A stretch of 64,000 nucleotides of DNA from Planctomycetota bacterium (GTDB lineage: Bacteria; Planctomycetota; UBA11346). Numbering within the stretch: position 1 is the first letter of the stretch; the number at the start of each line of letters is the position of its first letter. Made by a program: the position numbers and the translations under genes. Positions 7,636 to 16,823 of the stretch are shown here, piece by piece. The DNA is taken from the NCBI GenBank assembly GCA_013816485.1, contig JACDEI010000018.1, positions 1 through 64,000 on the forward strand, written 5' to 3'. The notes beneath the pieces are model-generated. The model searched no databases. It was not told the origin of the DNA and saw only the letters and a list, made by a program, of their open reading frames with translations.

Positions 7636-9144
7636 TCAGCGCTTGGCGTTGGATTTCTGCTTCGCGCTACGCGTGCCGCTGTCAGCCGACGGGACGGCCA
7701 ATGCGAAATCGAAGTACCCCGCCGCATTGCGGTAGCACACGTCCTCGACCAGTCCGCCGATGAGTTTCACGTCACGCGGCAGTAGGCCGGCCTCCATCTC
7801 GTCGCCGAGCAGGTTGCAGAGGATGCGGCGGAAGTACTCGTGGCGGGTGTACGACAGGAACGACCGCGAGTCGGTGAGCATGCCGACAAAACGCGACAAC
7901 AGGCCCAGATTGGAGAGCGCATCGAGCTGCTGCTCCATGCCATCCTTCTGGTCGAGGAACCACCAGCCGCTGCCGAACTGCACTTTCCCAGGAACGCTGC
8001 CGTCCTGGAAGTTGCCGATCATGGTGCCAAGGACGGCGTTCTCCTTCGGGTTGATGTTGTAGAGGATGGTCTTGGCCAAGCGGTTGTCGGTGTCGAGACG
8101 GTCGAGGAACTTCGCCAGCGGCTTGGCGTAGTTCGCATCACCGATCGAGTCGAAGCCAGTGTCGGGTCCGAGCGTGCGGAACATCCGCGTGCTGTTGTTG
8201 CGGAGCGGTCCGAGGTGAAACTGCTGGACCCAACCAGAGGCGTGGTCCATCAGCGCGCCTTCGTGGAGCATGAAGGACTTGAAGCGTTCCTGATCGTCGG
8301 CGTCGAGCTGCGCCCCACCACGGATGCGGGTGAAGGCCGAGCGGATCTGCTTCTCGGTGTAATCGGCGGCGGGCACGGTTTCCAGGCCATGGTCGGACAG
8401 ACGGCAACCGACCTCGTGGAAGAAGTCGTGACGTTGGCGTAGCGCGGTCAGGTAGCTGTCGACATCGGTGATGTCGGTATTGCTGACCGCCGCGAGCTTG
8501 TCGACCCAGACGTTGAAACGCTCCGGTGACTCCACCGCCATGCCCTTGTCCGGGCGCCAGGTCGGACGCATCTGGATCTCGAAGCCGGATTTCGCCGTGG
8601 CGATGTGGTGTTCGAGCGAGTCGATCGGATCGTCGGTGGTGCATACCACCGCGACCTTCATTTGGCGCATGATGCCACGCGCGGAAAATTCCGGCTTCTT
8701 CAACTGGGCGTTGGCGTCGTCCCAGATCGATTTCGCGGTGTCGGGGTTCAGCAGGCGATCGCTGATGCCGAACGGCCGTTTCAGCTCGAGATGAGTCCAG
8801 TGGTAAAGCGGATTGCGCAAGCACTTCGGCACCGTGGCGGCCCAGGCTTGGTACTTCTCCCAATCGCTGGCATCGCCGGTGATGAAGCGTTCGTTGACGC
8901 CGTTGGAGCGCATGCCCCGCCACTTGTAGTGGTCACCCTTGAGCCAGATGTGCGTCAGGTTGGTGAAGCGGGTGTCCGCCGCGACGTCCTCCGGCGGCAG
9001 GTGGCAATGGTAGTCGACGATCGGCTGATGCGCCGCGTAGTCGTGGTAGAGCGCCTGCGCCCATGTGGTCCGCAGCAGGAAGTCGCGGGTGATGAAAACG
9101 TCTTTGGCAGAGCGGTTGGAAGCCGTGCGACGCTTGACAGCCAT
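7636..9144 (-). CDS. uxaC: Glucuronate (uronate) isomerase
   Basis: Catalyses D-glucuronate to D-fructuronate and galacturonate to tagaturonate, the first step of hexuronate breakdown; an amidohydrolase-fold metal enzyme. I start at ATG 9144, preceded by GAGGA about 7 bases upstream, giving 502 residues against about 470 for the E. coli enzyme. The longer frame from 9273 reads through a hairpin leader and is not convincing. Motifs: metal-binding YHCHLPPEDVA (HxH at 46-48), LTHIWLKGDHYKWR, FFHEVGCRLSDHG, and GGLVEDVCYRNA at the C-terminus. No other hexuronate genes (uxaA, uxaB, uxuA, kdgK) are nearby, so it stands alone here. The extra length is mainly at both termini. Confidence 0.92.
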   Translation of the reverse strand: MAVKRRTASNRSAKDVFITRDFLLRTTWAQALYHDYAAHQPIVDYHCHLPPEDVAADTRFTNLTHIWLKGDHYKWRGMRSNGVNERFITGDASDWEKYQAWAATVPKCLRNPLYHWTHLELKRPFGISDRLLNPDTAKSIWDDANAQLKKPEFSARGIMRQMKVAVVCTTDDPIDSLEHHIATAKSGFEIQMRPTWRPDKGMAVESPERFNVWVDKLAAVSNTDITDVDSYLTALRQRHDFFHEVGCRLSDHGLETVPAADYTEKQIRSAFTRIRGGAQLDADDQERFKSFMLHEGALMDHASGWVQQFHLGPLRNNSTRMFRTLGPDTGFDSIGDANYAKPLAKFLDRLDTDNRLAKTILYNINPKENAVLGTMIGNFQDGSVPGKVQFGSGWWFLDQKDGMEQQLDALSNLGLLSRFVGMLTDSRSFLSYTRHEYFRRILCNLLGDEMEAGLLPRDVKLIGGLVEDVCYRNAAGYFDFALAVPSADSGTRSAKQKSNAKR

Positions 9145-9211
9145 GGGAAATTCCTCGCGTGAGCCATCAGCATCCACACGTGGGGTCGCCAGCAAGCCGC
9201 CGGGATCGGCA

Positions 9212-9239
9212 AAAACCTGCTCGCTGAACGAGCGGTTTT
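9212..9239 (-). promoter_or_regulatory. Terminator-like hairpin in the uxaC leader
   Basis: On the minus strand, AAAACC-GCTCG then a TTCAG loop, CGAGC, one bulged A, GGTTTT and one more T. The paired blocks are 9212-9217 with 9234-9239 and 9219-9223 with 9229-9233. A GC stem followed by a T-run is intrinsic-terminator form, and it stands about 65 bases before the uxaC start, where a leader transcript would cross it. Attenuation of uxaC is a possibility, not shown. Confidence 0.45.
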
Positions 9240-9341
9240 CCCGTCCTGGACCCGCTTGGCCCTTCCCAGGCACGCCCCCTCCGTGCGGTTGCGTGCCTCG
9301 GATGCCCCCCCTAGAGTCCCGCCCACCCTGGAGAGCCGGCC

Positions 9342-10664
9342 ATGCCCGACCCGACCCCCGCCAAAGGCGCTGCTGTAGATGCCAAGGCTGACAAGCCGAA
9401 GGCCGATCAGACCGCCGCTCCCGGGACCCAGTCGCCCGAGGAGTGGAAGCCGGAGCCGCGCCAGTGGACCTGGAAGGACTTGTTCACCGCGCCGATGCTG
9501 GCGTTCAAGCCCAAGTGCATGTTGATCTCGGCGGTGACGCTGGTCGCCATGACCACCTGGATGTGGCTGTGCGATTCCCACATCAAACCGCACGTCGAGG
9601 GCCTAGTGGCCCTGAGCGTGCTGGAGTGGATCATCACCACCGTCGCCTTGGTGATCTTCAGCCTGGGTGCCAGCCTGGTCGCGGTGTTCCTCAAGGCTGA
9701 CCTGCTCGATGATGAGTTCCTCTCGTTCGGCGAAGCGTTGGCGCAGTACAAGACCCGCATCCTGCCGGCGGTGATGGTGCCTTTGTTCCTCATGGGCATG
9801 CTCGCCGGCGTCTACGTCGTGCTGGTGTACCTGCCGGTGCTGGGCGGTTCGATCCCTTATGTCGGCCCGGCGCTCTATGCGCTGCTCTACCCGCTGGTGT
9901 TCCTGTTCTCGTTGTTCCTGGTGCTCCTGACCATCGCCGTCTGGCTGAGCGTGTTCGTCTTCCCGGCGATCATCGCGATCCGCAAACACGGCTGGTTCGA
10001 CAACGTGGTCGACACCATCGAAGCGGTCGGCACCAAGCCGCACGTGCTGTTCGGCAGCCTCCTGCTGACCGGTGCGATGATCTTCGTCGCCAGCAGCATC
10101 GGCATGCAGGGCATCAGCCAGCTCAAAGGCCAGGTGAAGTACCTGCCGAACAGCTCGATGGAGGCGATGCGCGACACTGAAGGCCGTGCCAGCGAATTCG
10201 CCGCCGACGGCATGATGCGTCTGTTCGGTCGTCACCTGGTGAGCAAATCGCCGGGGTTCGTCCAGGGCGTGGTCAGCGGCCCGTCGGCCTACAACGTCAA
10301 CTCGCGCAAAACCGGGTTCTATGAATACGTCACCGGCCCAGTGACCGGCATTTGGCAGGTGCTGATCCAGGCGTTGATCCTGGGTTACCTCGCCAACCTC
10401 TTCGTCGCCGGCGGCATGCTCACCTACCTGGTGGTGCGTGAAGACGACTACTGGGATGACGAGAACCTCGAAGATCTCGACAAGCTGGCGAAGGAACTGG
10501 AAGAAGAGGCCAAGCGTGATCAGGGTGTGGCGAGCGAAGCGCCCAAGCCCGCGGAAGTCGCCAAGGCTCCGGAGCCCGCAAAGCCGGCGGAACCTGCCGC
10601 GCCCGCAGCCGAGGCGCCCAAACCGCCTGAGCCACCAAAGCCGGCGGATCCACCCAAGGCCTGA
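9342..10664 (+). CDS. Polytopic inner-membrane protein of unknown function with Pro/Ala/Glu-rich tail
   Basis: A 440-residue protein starting at ATG 9342. A short Lys/Ala/Pro-rich N-terminus is followed by about six or seven hydrophobic helices (near residues 60-78, 88-118, 140-165, 175-215, 230-255 and 335-365). A soluble loop lies around 265-330, then an acidic stretch (DDYWDDENLEDLDKLAKEL) and a low-complexity tail of KPAEPAAP-type repeats of about 50 residues. I recognise no catalytic motif. Ala/Pro/Glu/Lys tails of the same kind end the MglA-like protein at 32054. It is divergent from uxaC and ends at a pair of strong hairpins, so it is probably monocistronic. Confidence 0.7.
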   Translation: MPDPTPAKGAAVDAKADKPKADQTAAPGTQSPEEWKPEPRQWTWKDLFTAPMLAFKPKCMLISAVTLVAMTTWMWLCDSHIKPHVEGLVALSVLEWIITTVALVIFSLGASLVAVFLKADLLDDEFLSFGEALAQYKTRILPAVMVPLFLMGMLAGVYVVLVYLPVLGGSIPYVGPALYALLYPLVFLFSLFLVLLTIAVWLSVFVFPAIIAIRKHGWFDNVVDTIEAVGTKPHVLFGSLLLTGAMIFVASSIGMQGISQLKGQVKYLPNSSMEAMRDTEGRASEFAADGMMRLFGRHLVSKSPGFVQGVVSGPSAYNVNSRKTGFYEYVTGPVTGIWQVLIQALILGYLANLFVAGGMLTYLVVREDDYWDDENLEDLDKLAKELEEEAKRDQGVASEAPKPAEVAKAPEPAKPAEPAAPAAEAPKPPEPPKPADPPKA

Positions 10665-10670
10665 ACCACC

Positions 10671-10694
10671 CGCCCACCGCATCTGCGGTGGGCG
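10671..10694 (+). terminator. 10-bp hairpin just after the membrane protein gene
   Basis: CGCCCACCGC (10671-10680), loop ATCT, GCGGTGGGCG (10685-10694), a perfect stem 6 bases after the stop codon. Only a short CGGTATTTC follows instead of a clear U-tract, but position and strength make it a likely transcription end. Confidence 0.6.
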
Positions 10695-10749
10695 CGGTAT
10701 TTCATCAGTCCACGCTGCCAACGCGTGGCTGGCTACGTGCAACAACGAC

Positions 10750-10776
10750 GCACCCTGGGCACATTGCCCAGGGTGC
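10750..10776. terminator. 11-bp hairpin between convergent genes
   Basis: GCACCCTGGGC (10750-10760), loop ACATT, GCCCAGGGTGC (10766-10776), a perfect stem. It sits between the 3' ends of the membrane protein gene (+) and the vWA gene (-) and is followed by a T-containing stretch when read on the minus strand. It probably ends transcription from both sides. Confidence 0.6.
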
Positions 10777-10808
10777 ATCCCTTCATCGACATCACTGACG
10801 ACGAGCTC

Positions 10809-13103
10809 TCACTCGCGCGGTGACGTACCCTGGATCGCCGCGGCGCGCTCCACCAGGTTCACGAACTCTTTGCGGTAGCCCTGCGGATCGCTGCCGAGCG
10901 CGCGGCGCGCTTCGCTGGCGATGGCGGGGAAGTCCATGCCCATCGCTTGGTTGCCGCGCAGGCGCAGGGCGAAGGCCGCCACCGCACCGGCGAAGCGCTG
11001 GTCGACGCTCGGCGATTGGCGCACCTGTTCATCGGTGACCACGCCCTGGACCAGCTTGCTGACGCTGCCGGTGGGTTCCTTGTAACGCAGCTTCACCGTC
11101 AGCAGTTCGTTGGCGTGGCCTTCCGCCACCACCACCGGAGCGGGCGGACGTTGCGGCTGGTAGCGCAGACCGTCCTCAATCACCGGCGTGCGGTTGGCGA
11201 ACTCGACCGGCACCAGTTCGTAGAGCACCGTCACCACATGATCAGCACCGATCTCGCCAGCGTCCTTGCGGTCGTTGGCGAAATCCTGCGCTGCGAGCTG
11301 GCGTTTCTCGTAACCGAGCTGCCGCCAGGCGGCGATGCGCGCCGGGTTGAACTCGACCTGGGCCTTGGCGTCCTTGGCCACGGTCACCAGCGTGCCGCTG
11401 AGCTGTTCGATCAGCACCTTGCGCGCCTCGGCGATGGTATCGAGGTAGTGGTAGTGCCCATTGGCCTTGTCGGCGAGCAGCTCCATGGTCGCGTCTTTGA
11501 GGTTGTCCTGACCGACACCGAGCACGGTGAGGAACACGCCCTCGGTCGCCCGCGCCTGCACCATCCGCACCAGCTCGTCGCGGTTGGTCACCCCGACGTT
11601 GAAGTCACCGTCGGTGCAAAGGATCACGCGGTTGACGCCACCGCGGACGAAGCCGGCGCGTGCCGCATCGTACGCCATCTGGATGCCAGAGCCGCCGTTG
11701 GTGCCGCCATCGGCGGTCAGGCGATCCACCGCCTTAAGGATGGCGCGCTGATCATTGCCCCGCGTGGTCGGTAGCGCGACGCCCGCGGAACCCGCATAGG
11801 TGACGATGGTCACCTGATCGTGCTCGTTCAGGGTGTTCGCCAGCAGACTGAGCCCGGTCTTCACCAGCGGCAGCCGATTGTCGGGTTTCATCGAGCCCGA
11901 GACATCGACCAGGAACACCAAGTTGAGCGCCGGGCGCGTGACCACTGCCTTCGCCTTCACCGCGATGCGCGCCAACTTGTGTGCCGGTTGCCACGGACAC
12001 GGCGAGATCTCGACCATGACACCGAAGGCCTCGCCGTTGGCTGGTGCCGGGACATCGCCGTAGGGGAAATAGTTCACCAACTCCTCGACCCGCACCGCAT
12101 CGCGTGGCGGTAGCGCGCCACCTTCGATCATGCGCCGCACATTGCCGTACGACGCGGTATCGACATCGAGGCCGAAGGTCGACAACGATGCGTCGAGCGC
12201 GGGTTGGAAGCCGTGGTCGGCGCGTTGATTGTAGGCTTCGCCGCCGGGAGTGACCGCTGGCGTGGTGGGTTCCGTCGGCGACGGAGCGAGGCGGAAACCC
12301 TCGGTCTTGGCCGCCGGACGTGCGCCTGGAGTCCGCTCGGCAGGCGGGCCGCCAGAACGGCGACCGTACATGCCGACCGTAGCGGCATCAGCAGCAGGTT
12401 CCGCGACTGGCGCTGCAGACGGTTGCGACGGTGGCAGCGCATCGGTCCGCGAGCGGGCGATCCGGACTCTGGTGCCGCCGCCTTCACCGATCGCCATGAA
12501 CGCTCCGGTCGAGCCGGTCTCGCTGCTGGTGACCGCCTCATCGCGGCCTTTAGCGAAGTCAGCTTCGCGACCATCGGAAGTGGTGACCTGCGCATCCAAC
12601 AACACGTCGAACTGGTTGACCGGTGCTGCGACAGCGGCTTCAGAGATGTTGATCTCCACCGGCACGTGGTTGACCACGCGTACGGTCTCCTGCTGCGGCG
12701 CTGCTGTGGAAGGCTGGTCGATGCTGGTGATCCGCATCGGAGTCATGGCCAGGGCTTCGGGCGAGCGCTCGCCCACCAGTCCGATACTCGGCATGATGAA
12801 AAAAACGATGGTCGCGGCGGCGGCCGTGGTGAAGACGCTCCAGCCGACTGCCGCGCGCCAACGACGTGGCTGTGCCGCGACCGCGATGGAGGTGCGTTGC
12901 GGCAGTGTCAGCGACGGTGTCTCGGCCAGATCGGTTGCCAGTTCACGCACCAGATCACCAGACAATGCGCGGATCTGATCGACCTCGGCACGCAGCGCAG
13001 GATTGCGGGCCAGGAGCTGCTCGATCGCCGCGCGCTCCGCCACCGGCAGCTCCCCCAGCGCATAGGCGGTCAGACGGGGATCTTCGTGGGTGAGGGTGTT
13101 CAT
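10809..13103 (-). CDS. Anti-sigma-type N-terminus fused to von Willebrand factor A protein (YfbK-like)
   Basis: A 764-residue protein. Residues 1-80 (LTAYALGELPVAERAAIEQLL onward) resemble the cytosolic sigma-binding end of zinc-finger-like anti-sigma factors, though no His-Cys-Cys zinc motif is seen. A single membrane helix lies near 85-108, then a long Pro/Ala/Thr-rich linker. The DUF3520/vWA region has the MIDAS motif DVSGSM near residue 400 and the conserved TDGDFNVG block. YfbK-like vWA proteins of this form are common in Planctomycetota beside ECF sigma genes. The start overlaps the sigma gene stop by ATGA, showing translational coupling. Expected role: membrane regulator holding the sigma factor, with the vWA domain outside as sensor. 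Confidence 0.88.
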   Translation of the reverse strand: MNTLTHEDPRLTAYALGELPVAERAAIEQLLARNPALRAEVDQIRALSGDLVRELATDLAETPSLTLPQRTSIAVAAQPRRWRAAVGWSVFTTAAAATIVFFIMPSIGLVGERSPEALAMTPMRITSIDQPSTAAPQQETVRVVNHVPVEINISEAAVAAPVNQFDVLLDAQVTTSDGREADFAKGRDEAVTSSETGSTGAFMAIGEGGGTRVRIARSRTDALPPSQPSAAPVAEPAADAATVGMYGRRSGGPPAERTPGARPAAKTEGFRLAPSPTEPTTPAVTPGGEAYNQRADHGFQPALDASLSTFGLDVDTASYGNVRRMIEGGALPPRDAVRVEELVNYFPYGDVPAPANGEAFGVMVEISPCPWQPAHKLARIAVKAKAVVTRPALNLVFLVDVSGSMKPDNRLPLVKTGLSLLANTLNEHDQVTIVTYAGSAGVALPTTRGNDQRAILKAVDRLTADGGTNGGSGIQMAYDAARAGFVRGGVNRVILCTDGDFNVGVTNRDELVRMVQARATEGVFLTVLGVGQDNLKDATMELLADKANGHYHYLDTIAEARKVLIEQLSGTLVTVAKDAKAQVEFNPARIAAWRQLGYEKRQLAAQDFANDRKDAGEIGADHVVTVLYELVPVEFANRTPVIEDGLRYQPQRPPAPVVVAEGHANELLTVKLRYKEPTGSVSKLVQGVVTDEQVRQSPSVDQRFAGAVAAFALRLRGNQAMGMDFPAIASEARRALGSDPQGYRKEFVNLVERAAAIQGTSPRE

Positions 13104-13630
13104 GGCTGGGGTCCTGACGAGGCGGAGGTAGTGGACGCGGTCAGCGGAGCGAGGCGGGCGCGCAATGTCTTGATGCCGGTGTGGATGAGGAACCCGACGT
13201 TGCCCACCGACAGACCAGTGACGCCGCTGATCTGCTGATAGGACATGCCCTGCTGGAACTTCAGACGGATGCAGTCCTGTTGGTTGCGCGGCAGGGTGGC
13301 GAGCGCACCGAGCAGGCCGGAGCTTTCCTCCTGCTGCTCCATCCGCGCGGATGGTGCTGGTGCGGCCTCGGTGAGGTCATGGTCAGCGATGGTGCTCATG
13401 GGGCGCTCCTTGCGCAGGCGATCGATGGCGACGTGTCGTAGGACAGTGAACAACCATTCGACGAGGCGATGCTCGACCTCCCCGCGGGGTTGTCGGCACA
13501 GGCGCAGGAAGGTGTCCTGCACCACATCACGGGCTTCGTCGTCATCGCCGAGAATCCGCCGCGCATACGCGATCAGCGGTCGTTCGAAGCGTGCGACGCT
13601 GGCCTCGATCCAGGCGGCGTCAGTGGTCAT
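13100..13630 (-). CDS. ECF-family RNA polymerase sigma factor
   Basis: ATG 13630 gives 176 residues; a GTG 27 bases earlier is possible but also lacks a ribosome binding site. The sigma2 region has LIAYARRILGDDDEARDVVQDTFLRL, and sigma4 shows LPRNQQDCIRLKFQQGMSYQQISGVTGLS, a helix-turn-helix that binds the -35 element. The linker between them is Pro/Ala-rich. It directly precedes and overlaps the anti-sigma/vWA gene, the usual arrangement for a sigma factor controlled by a cognate membrane anti-sigma. No matching promoter motif could be identified in the window. Confidence 0.92.
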   Translation of the reverse strand: MTTDAAWIEASVARFERPLIAYARRILGDDDEARDVVQDTFLRLCRQPRGEVEHRLVEWLFTVLRHVAIDRLRKERPMSTIADHDLTEAAPAPSARMEQQEESSGLLGALATLPRNQQDCIRLKFQQGMSYQQISGVTGLSVGNVGFLIHTGIKTLRARLAPLTASTTSASSGPQP

Positions 13631-13825
13631 GGGTGTGCTTTCAGCAGATACACGCACGAGCCGGAGGTTTCTTAGGAGCTATTTTCCCCGCGCCGGTGGC
13701 GGTATCCGCTCCGGCTGAACGCTCGAACAGGTCTTCCGTTCATCTTGCTCTGCTGCGGTTCGCTCCGCGCGAAGCGGCGCTCACCTCACAGCGGCAATCA
13801 CCGGTCACGGCAAGCACTCGTGCCG

Positions 13826-13993
13826 GGTCCAGGGGCGGCAGAGCCCCTGGCGGGCGTAGCGGGCAGCGCCCGCGAACAACAATCCCCCGAGCGCGCCTGC
13901 GCGCGCGAGCGGGGACGAGGCTTGGTTTCGCAACGCGAAACACACCGGCAAAGCCGGTGTCGCCTAGCCGCTCCGGCTAGGCGCAAGCCGCAG
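13826..13993 (-). repeat. Multi-hairpin intergenic repeat, copy A
   Basis: A 168-bp element, roughly 89% identical by hand count to copy B at 22214-22382, same orientation. It holds six consecutive hairpins: 13829-13850, 13859-13873, 13891-13906 (with an outer CCCC/GGGG pairing), 13925-13941, 13942-13960 and 13961-13983. Stems have 6 to 10 perfect pairs and mostly 3- or 4-base loops. It begins immediately after the TAG of the minus-strand methyltransferase gene (13994-13996). The unpaired GAACAACAATC between the second and third hairpins is identical in both copies. Nothing further is recognised in 13658-13825 apart from a small TTCGC/GCGAA hairpin. Confidence 0.85.
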
Positions 13994-15040
13994 CTACGGC
14001 TTGATTCCTTCGACCACACCGCAATGCACCAGCGTCGGGATGACTTCGGCGAGCGGCGTCAGACCGGCGGTGCGCAGCATCGCGCGGTATTCCGCCGTGC
14101 TGTAGTTGCGACCCTCGGTCAGGATGAACAACATGGTCGAGAACAACGCCACCGGCAGCGGACCGTCGAGGGCATCGGTCAGCAGCGCGTCGTGGATCAG
14201 CAGACGACCACCCTGCGGCAACGAGGCGGACAGGCGGCCGAGCAGCGCGTGGCATTCCGGCACGTCCCAATCGTGCAGCACGTTCGACACCAACATCGCG
14301 TCAGCCTGCGGCACAGCATCTTTGAACATGTCGCCAGCTACCAGCGTGGTGCGCTCGGCGACGCCGTAGGCATCGGCCATCTCCTGCGCGATCTTCAACA
14401 CTTCTGGACGATCCCACACGATGAGCTTGAGCCGCAGGTTGCGTTGCAAGCAGGCCATGCCGTAGATGCCGGTTCCGCCACCGACATCGAGCAGCGTGTC
14501 GACACCGTCGAGACGCACGCGGGCGGCGAGCACCGGCGCGACGTTCTTCGCACGACCTGACAGCGCGAGCGTCAACCGGCGCGCGGACGCCTCCTGATCC
14601 ATCGCCGAGGTCATGCCGTCCTTGTAGATGTAGGCCGCACCACCGCCGTCCTGGGCGAAGCCCTTGGGTTTGTTGGAGCGCAGGCATTCCACGGTGGCGA
14701 GCACACCGGCATGGTCGGCGGTCAGTCCCAGGTAATCGTCGACCGCGAACGGCCCACCCGACACCAAGTGCTCACGCGCGAGTTCACTCAGCGAGATGCG
14801 ACCCTGACGTTCGACCAGCAGACCCATCGCCTTGAGCGCGGTGAACAGCACCAGCGCCGGACGTTCGCCAAGGCCGATCTCGGCGCGCAGCGTGGTGACG
14901 TCCTTTGCGCCCTGGGCCAGACGATCGAAGACCTTGAAGTGCGCACTCGCACCAACCATCAGTTCGGTGGCGAGATGTCCCCGATGCAGGTCGAAGATCG
15001 CGGTCGGGTCGGTGATGGGGGGGACGAGTGGGATGGTCAT
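13994..15040 (-). CDS. SAM-dependent O-methyltransferase, AOMT (family 2) type
   Basis: A 348-residue protein with the two-part build of acetylserotonin/hydroxyneurosporene-type methyltransferases. The N-terminal winged-helix dimerisation domain (LATELMVGASAHFKVFDRLA to about 110) is followed by the Rossmann domain with SAM motif DVGGGTGIYG near 185-194. VLHDWDVPECHALL gives the His-Asp region used as general base in this family. The usual substrates are hydroxyl groups of polyketides, carotenoids or phenols; the real substrate is unknown and no biosynthetic cluster surrounds it. Transcribed alone; its stop codon abuts repeat copy A. Confidence 0.85.
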   Translation of the reverse strand: MTIPLVPPITDPTAIFDLHRGHLATELMVGASAHFKVFDRLAQGAKDVTTLRAEIGLGERPALVLFTALKAMGLLVERQGRISLSELAREHLVSGGPFAVDDYLGLTADHAGVLATVECLRSNKPKGFAQDGGGAAYIYKDGMTSAMDQEASARRLTLALSGRAKNVAPVLAARVRLDGVDTLLDVGGGTGIYGMACLQRNLRLKLIVWDRPEVLKIAQEMADAYGVAERTTLVAGDMFKDAVPQADAMLVSNVLHDWDVPECHALLGRLSASLPQGGRLLIHDALLTDALDGPLPVALFSTMLFILTEGRNYSTAEYRAMLRTAGLTPLAEVIPTLVHCGVVEGIKP

Positions 15041-15150
15041 GATGGCGTTCTTCTACGCGACCCGCCGGCCGGATGAAACCCTCGGCACCGGCGAGCCGCA
15101 GAGGATCTGCCGGCTTTACCGCCACGCTGCAGCGATCTACGTTGCGCTGC

Positions 15151-15489
15151 ATGTCCGAACCCACCCCCTGTTCCTGTCGCCTGCCGTGGATCGTGGCGCT
15201 CATCGCCCTGAGCGTGGTGGTCGCCGACCGCTTCATCGTCGCCGCCATGTCGCGCACCACTGCTGTGCCACCAGCCTCCGCGGTCGCCACCCCCATGGCG
15301 ACACCAGCCAGCACTCCACACCCCGCCACCCTGCAACAGGAATTGGACGACACCCGGCGGGTGCTCGATGACGCCCAGTCGGCCCTCGCCCAACGTGATC
15401 GGGAGATTGCGACCGCGAATGATGACTTGCGGGTCCTGCGCCTGGAGCTCGACGCCCTGCGCCCAAAGAACGCGACGCCTGCCCCGTAA
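15151..15489 (+). CDS. Small single-span membrane protein with coiled coil
   Basis: From ATG 15151 the product is 112 residues; the longer frame from 15073 overlaps the divergent promoter area. It has a hydrophobic helix near residues 12-35, an Ala/Pro/Thr linker, and a C-terminal heptad-rich helix (LQQELDDTRRVLDDAQ onward) ending in Pro. This looks like a membrane-anchored coiled-coil protein with the coil outside. No family recognised. Base composition and codon use match neighbours, but the gene call rests on structure alone. The 278 bases to the next gene show no clear feature. Confidence 0.5.
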   Translation: MSEPTPCSCRLPWIVALIALSVVVADRFIVAAMSRTTAVPPASAVATPMATPASTPHPATLQQELDDTRRVLDDAQSALAQRDREIATANDDLRVLRLELDALRPKNATPAP

Positions 15490-15767
15490 ATGGTCCGCAG
15501 GACCTTCTACACGCTGGCATGATTCCCCGCTGCAACACTCCAGCGACGGGGTGGAGGTCGGCGGCAGGTTTCAACACGGCCCACCCGCTGCCGGGCTTGC
15601 GCCTTGCGCAGGACGCCAATTCCAGAGCATCTGCGCCCTTCCGACATGGCTCCGATTTCTGTCTCCGCTGCCGCCAAACTCCTTTCGTCGCGCCCTGTCT
15701 GCGCCTGTCCCCGGCTGCTCCTGAGACCTAATCTTTCCCACGCGCAGACACTTACGGTACACCATCC

Positions 15768-16823
15768 ATGAACGCACCGCTTTCGCCCGTGGCTCCGCCT
15801 GAAGAGACCACCGTCCCCGCCGTCGAGGTCGCCCTGGCACCCCAACCGTCGGTGGTCCGTCGCGTGTTGCGCACCATGCGCCTGTGGGTCGACAGCCATT
15901 CGAGCCTGCAGAGCGAGGAGGACGGACGCACGCCGCTGAAGGTCGACTGGTTGCGCCTGATGCCCTTCCTCGGCGTCCACTTCGCCTGTCTCGCCGTCAT
16001 CTGGGTCGGCTGGAGCTGGCCGGCGGTGATCGTCGCGGGCGCGCTCTACTTCGTGCGCATGTTCGCCATCACCGGCTTCTACCACCGCTACTTCTCGCAC
16101 CGCAGCTACAGTACCAGCCGTTTCTTCCAGTTTGTGATGGCCGCCGTCGGCAACAGTTCGGTCCAGCGTGGTCCGCTGTGGTGGGCGGCTCATCATCGCC
16201 ATCACCACCGCACCAGCGATCAGCCGGAAGACCGCCACAGCCCGAAACAACAGGGCTTCCTGTGGGCGCACATGGGTTGGATCAGCGCGAAGGCCAATTT
16301 CCGCACCGATATGAAGCTGGTGCCCGACCTCGCGAAGTTCCCCGAACTCGTGTTCCTCGACCGCTTCGACACCATGATCCCGTTTGCGCTGGCGATGAGC
16401 TGCCTGGGACTCGGCTGGGGCCTGAGCGTGTTCTACCCTGAGCTTGGCACCAGTGCGTTGCAGATGTTCATCTGGGGTTTCTGCATCTCGACCGTCGCGG
16501 TCGCACACGGCACCTTCACGGTGAACTCGCTGACCCACCTCATCGGTCGGCAGGTCTATCCCTCGAAGGATACCAGCAAGAACAGCCTGATCATCGCGCT
16601 CATCACCCTGGGCGAAGGCTGGCACAACAACCACCACTACTACCAGTCGAGCGTGCGTCAGGGCTTCCGCTGGTGGCAGATCGATATCACCTATTACCTG
16701 CTGTGGATGATGTCGTGCGTCGGCTTGGTGTGGGACCTGAAACCGGTGCCGCAGAAGGTCATCGATGCGGCGGGCAAACTGAACGCACCCGCGACGGATG
16801 CCACGCCTGCCGCCGCGACCTGA
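15768..16823 (+). CDS. Membrane acyl-CoA (delta-9 type) fatty acid desaturase
   Basis: A 351-residue di-iron membrane desaturase. The three His clusters are present: HRYFSH at 106-111, HHRHHH near 142-147, and HNNHHYY near 286-292. Hydrophobic segments flank the first two boxes and run through 190-250. The order and spacing match the OLE1/SCD and cyanobacterial DesC type that introduces the first double bond into saturated acyl chains using a b5- or ferredoxin-type electron donor; no donor gene is adjacent. An Ala/Pro/Thr tail ends the protein. It stands alone and convergent with the antiporter gene. Probable role: membrane fluidity adjustment. Confidence 0.9.
   Translation: MNAPLSPVAPPEETTVPAVEVALAPQPSVVRRVLRTMRLWVDSHSSLQSEEDGRTPLKVDWLRLMPFLGVHFACLAVIWVGWSWPAVIVAGALYFVRMFAITGFYHRYFSHRSYSTSRFFQFVMAAVGNSSVQRGPLWWAAHHRHHHRTSDQPEDRHSPKQQGFLWAHMGWISAKANFRTDMKLVPDLAKFPELVFLDRFDTMIPFALAMSCLGLGWGLSVFYPELGTSALQMFIWGFCISTVAVAHGTFTVNSLTHLIGRQVYPSKDTSKNSLIIALITLGEGWHNNHHYYQSSVRQGFRWWQIDITYYLLWMMSCVGLVWDLKPVPQKVIDAAGKLNAPATDATPAAAT

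Noticed and set aside
6635-7735. Plus-strand frame opposite the Ser/Thr kinase
   Set aside because: Kinase motifs are complete on the minus strand; the opposite reading is a shadow.
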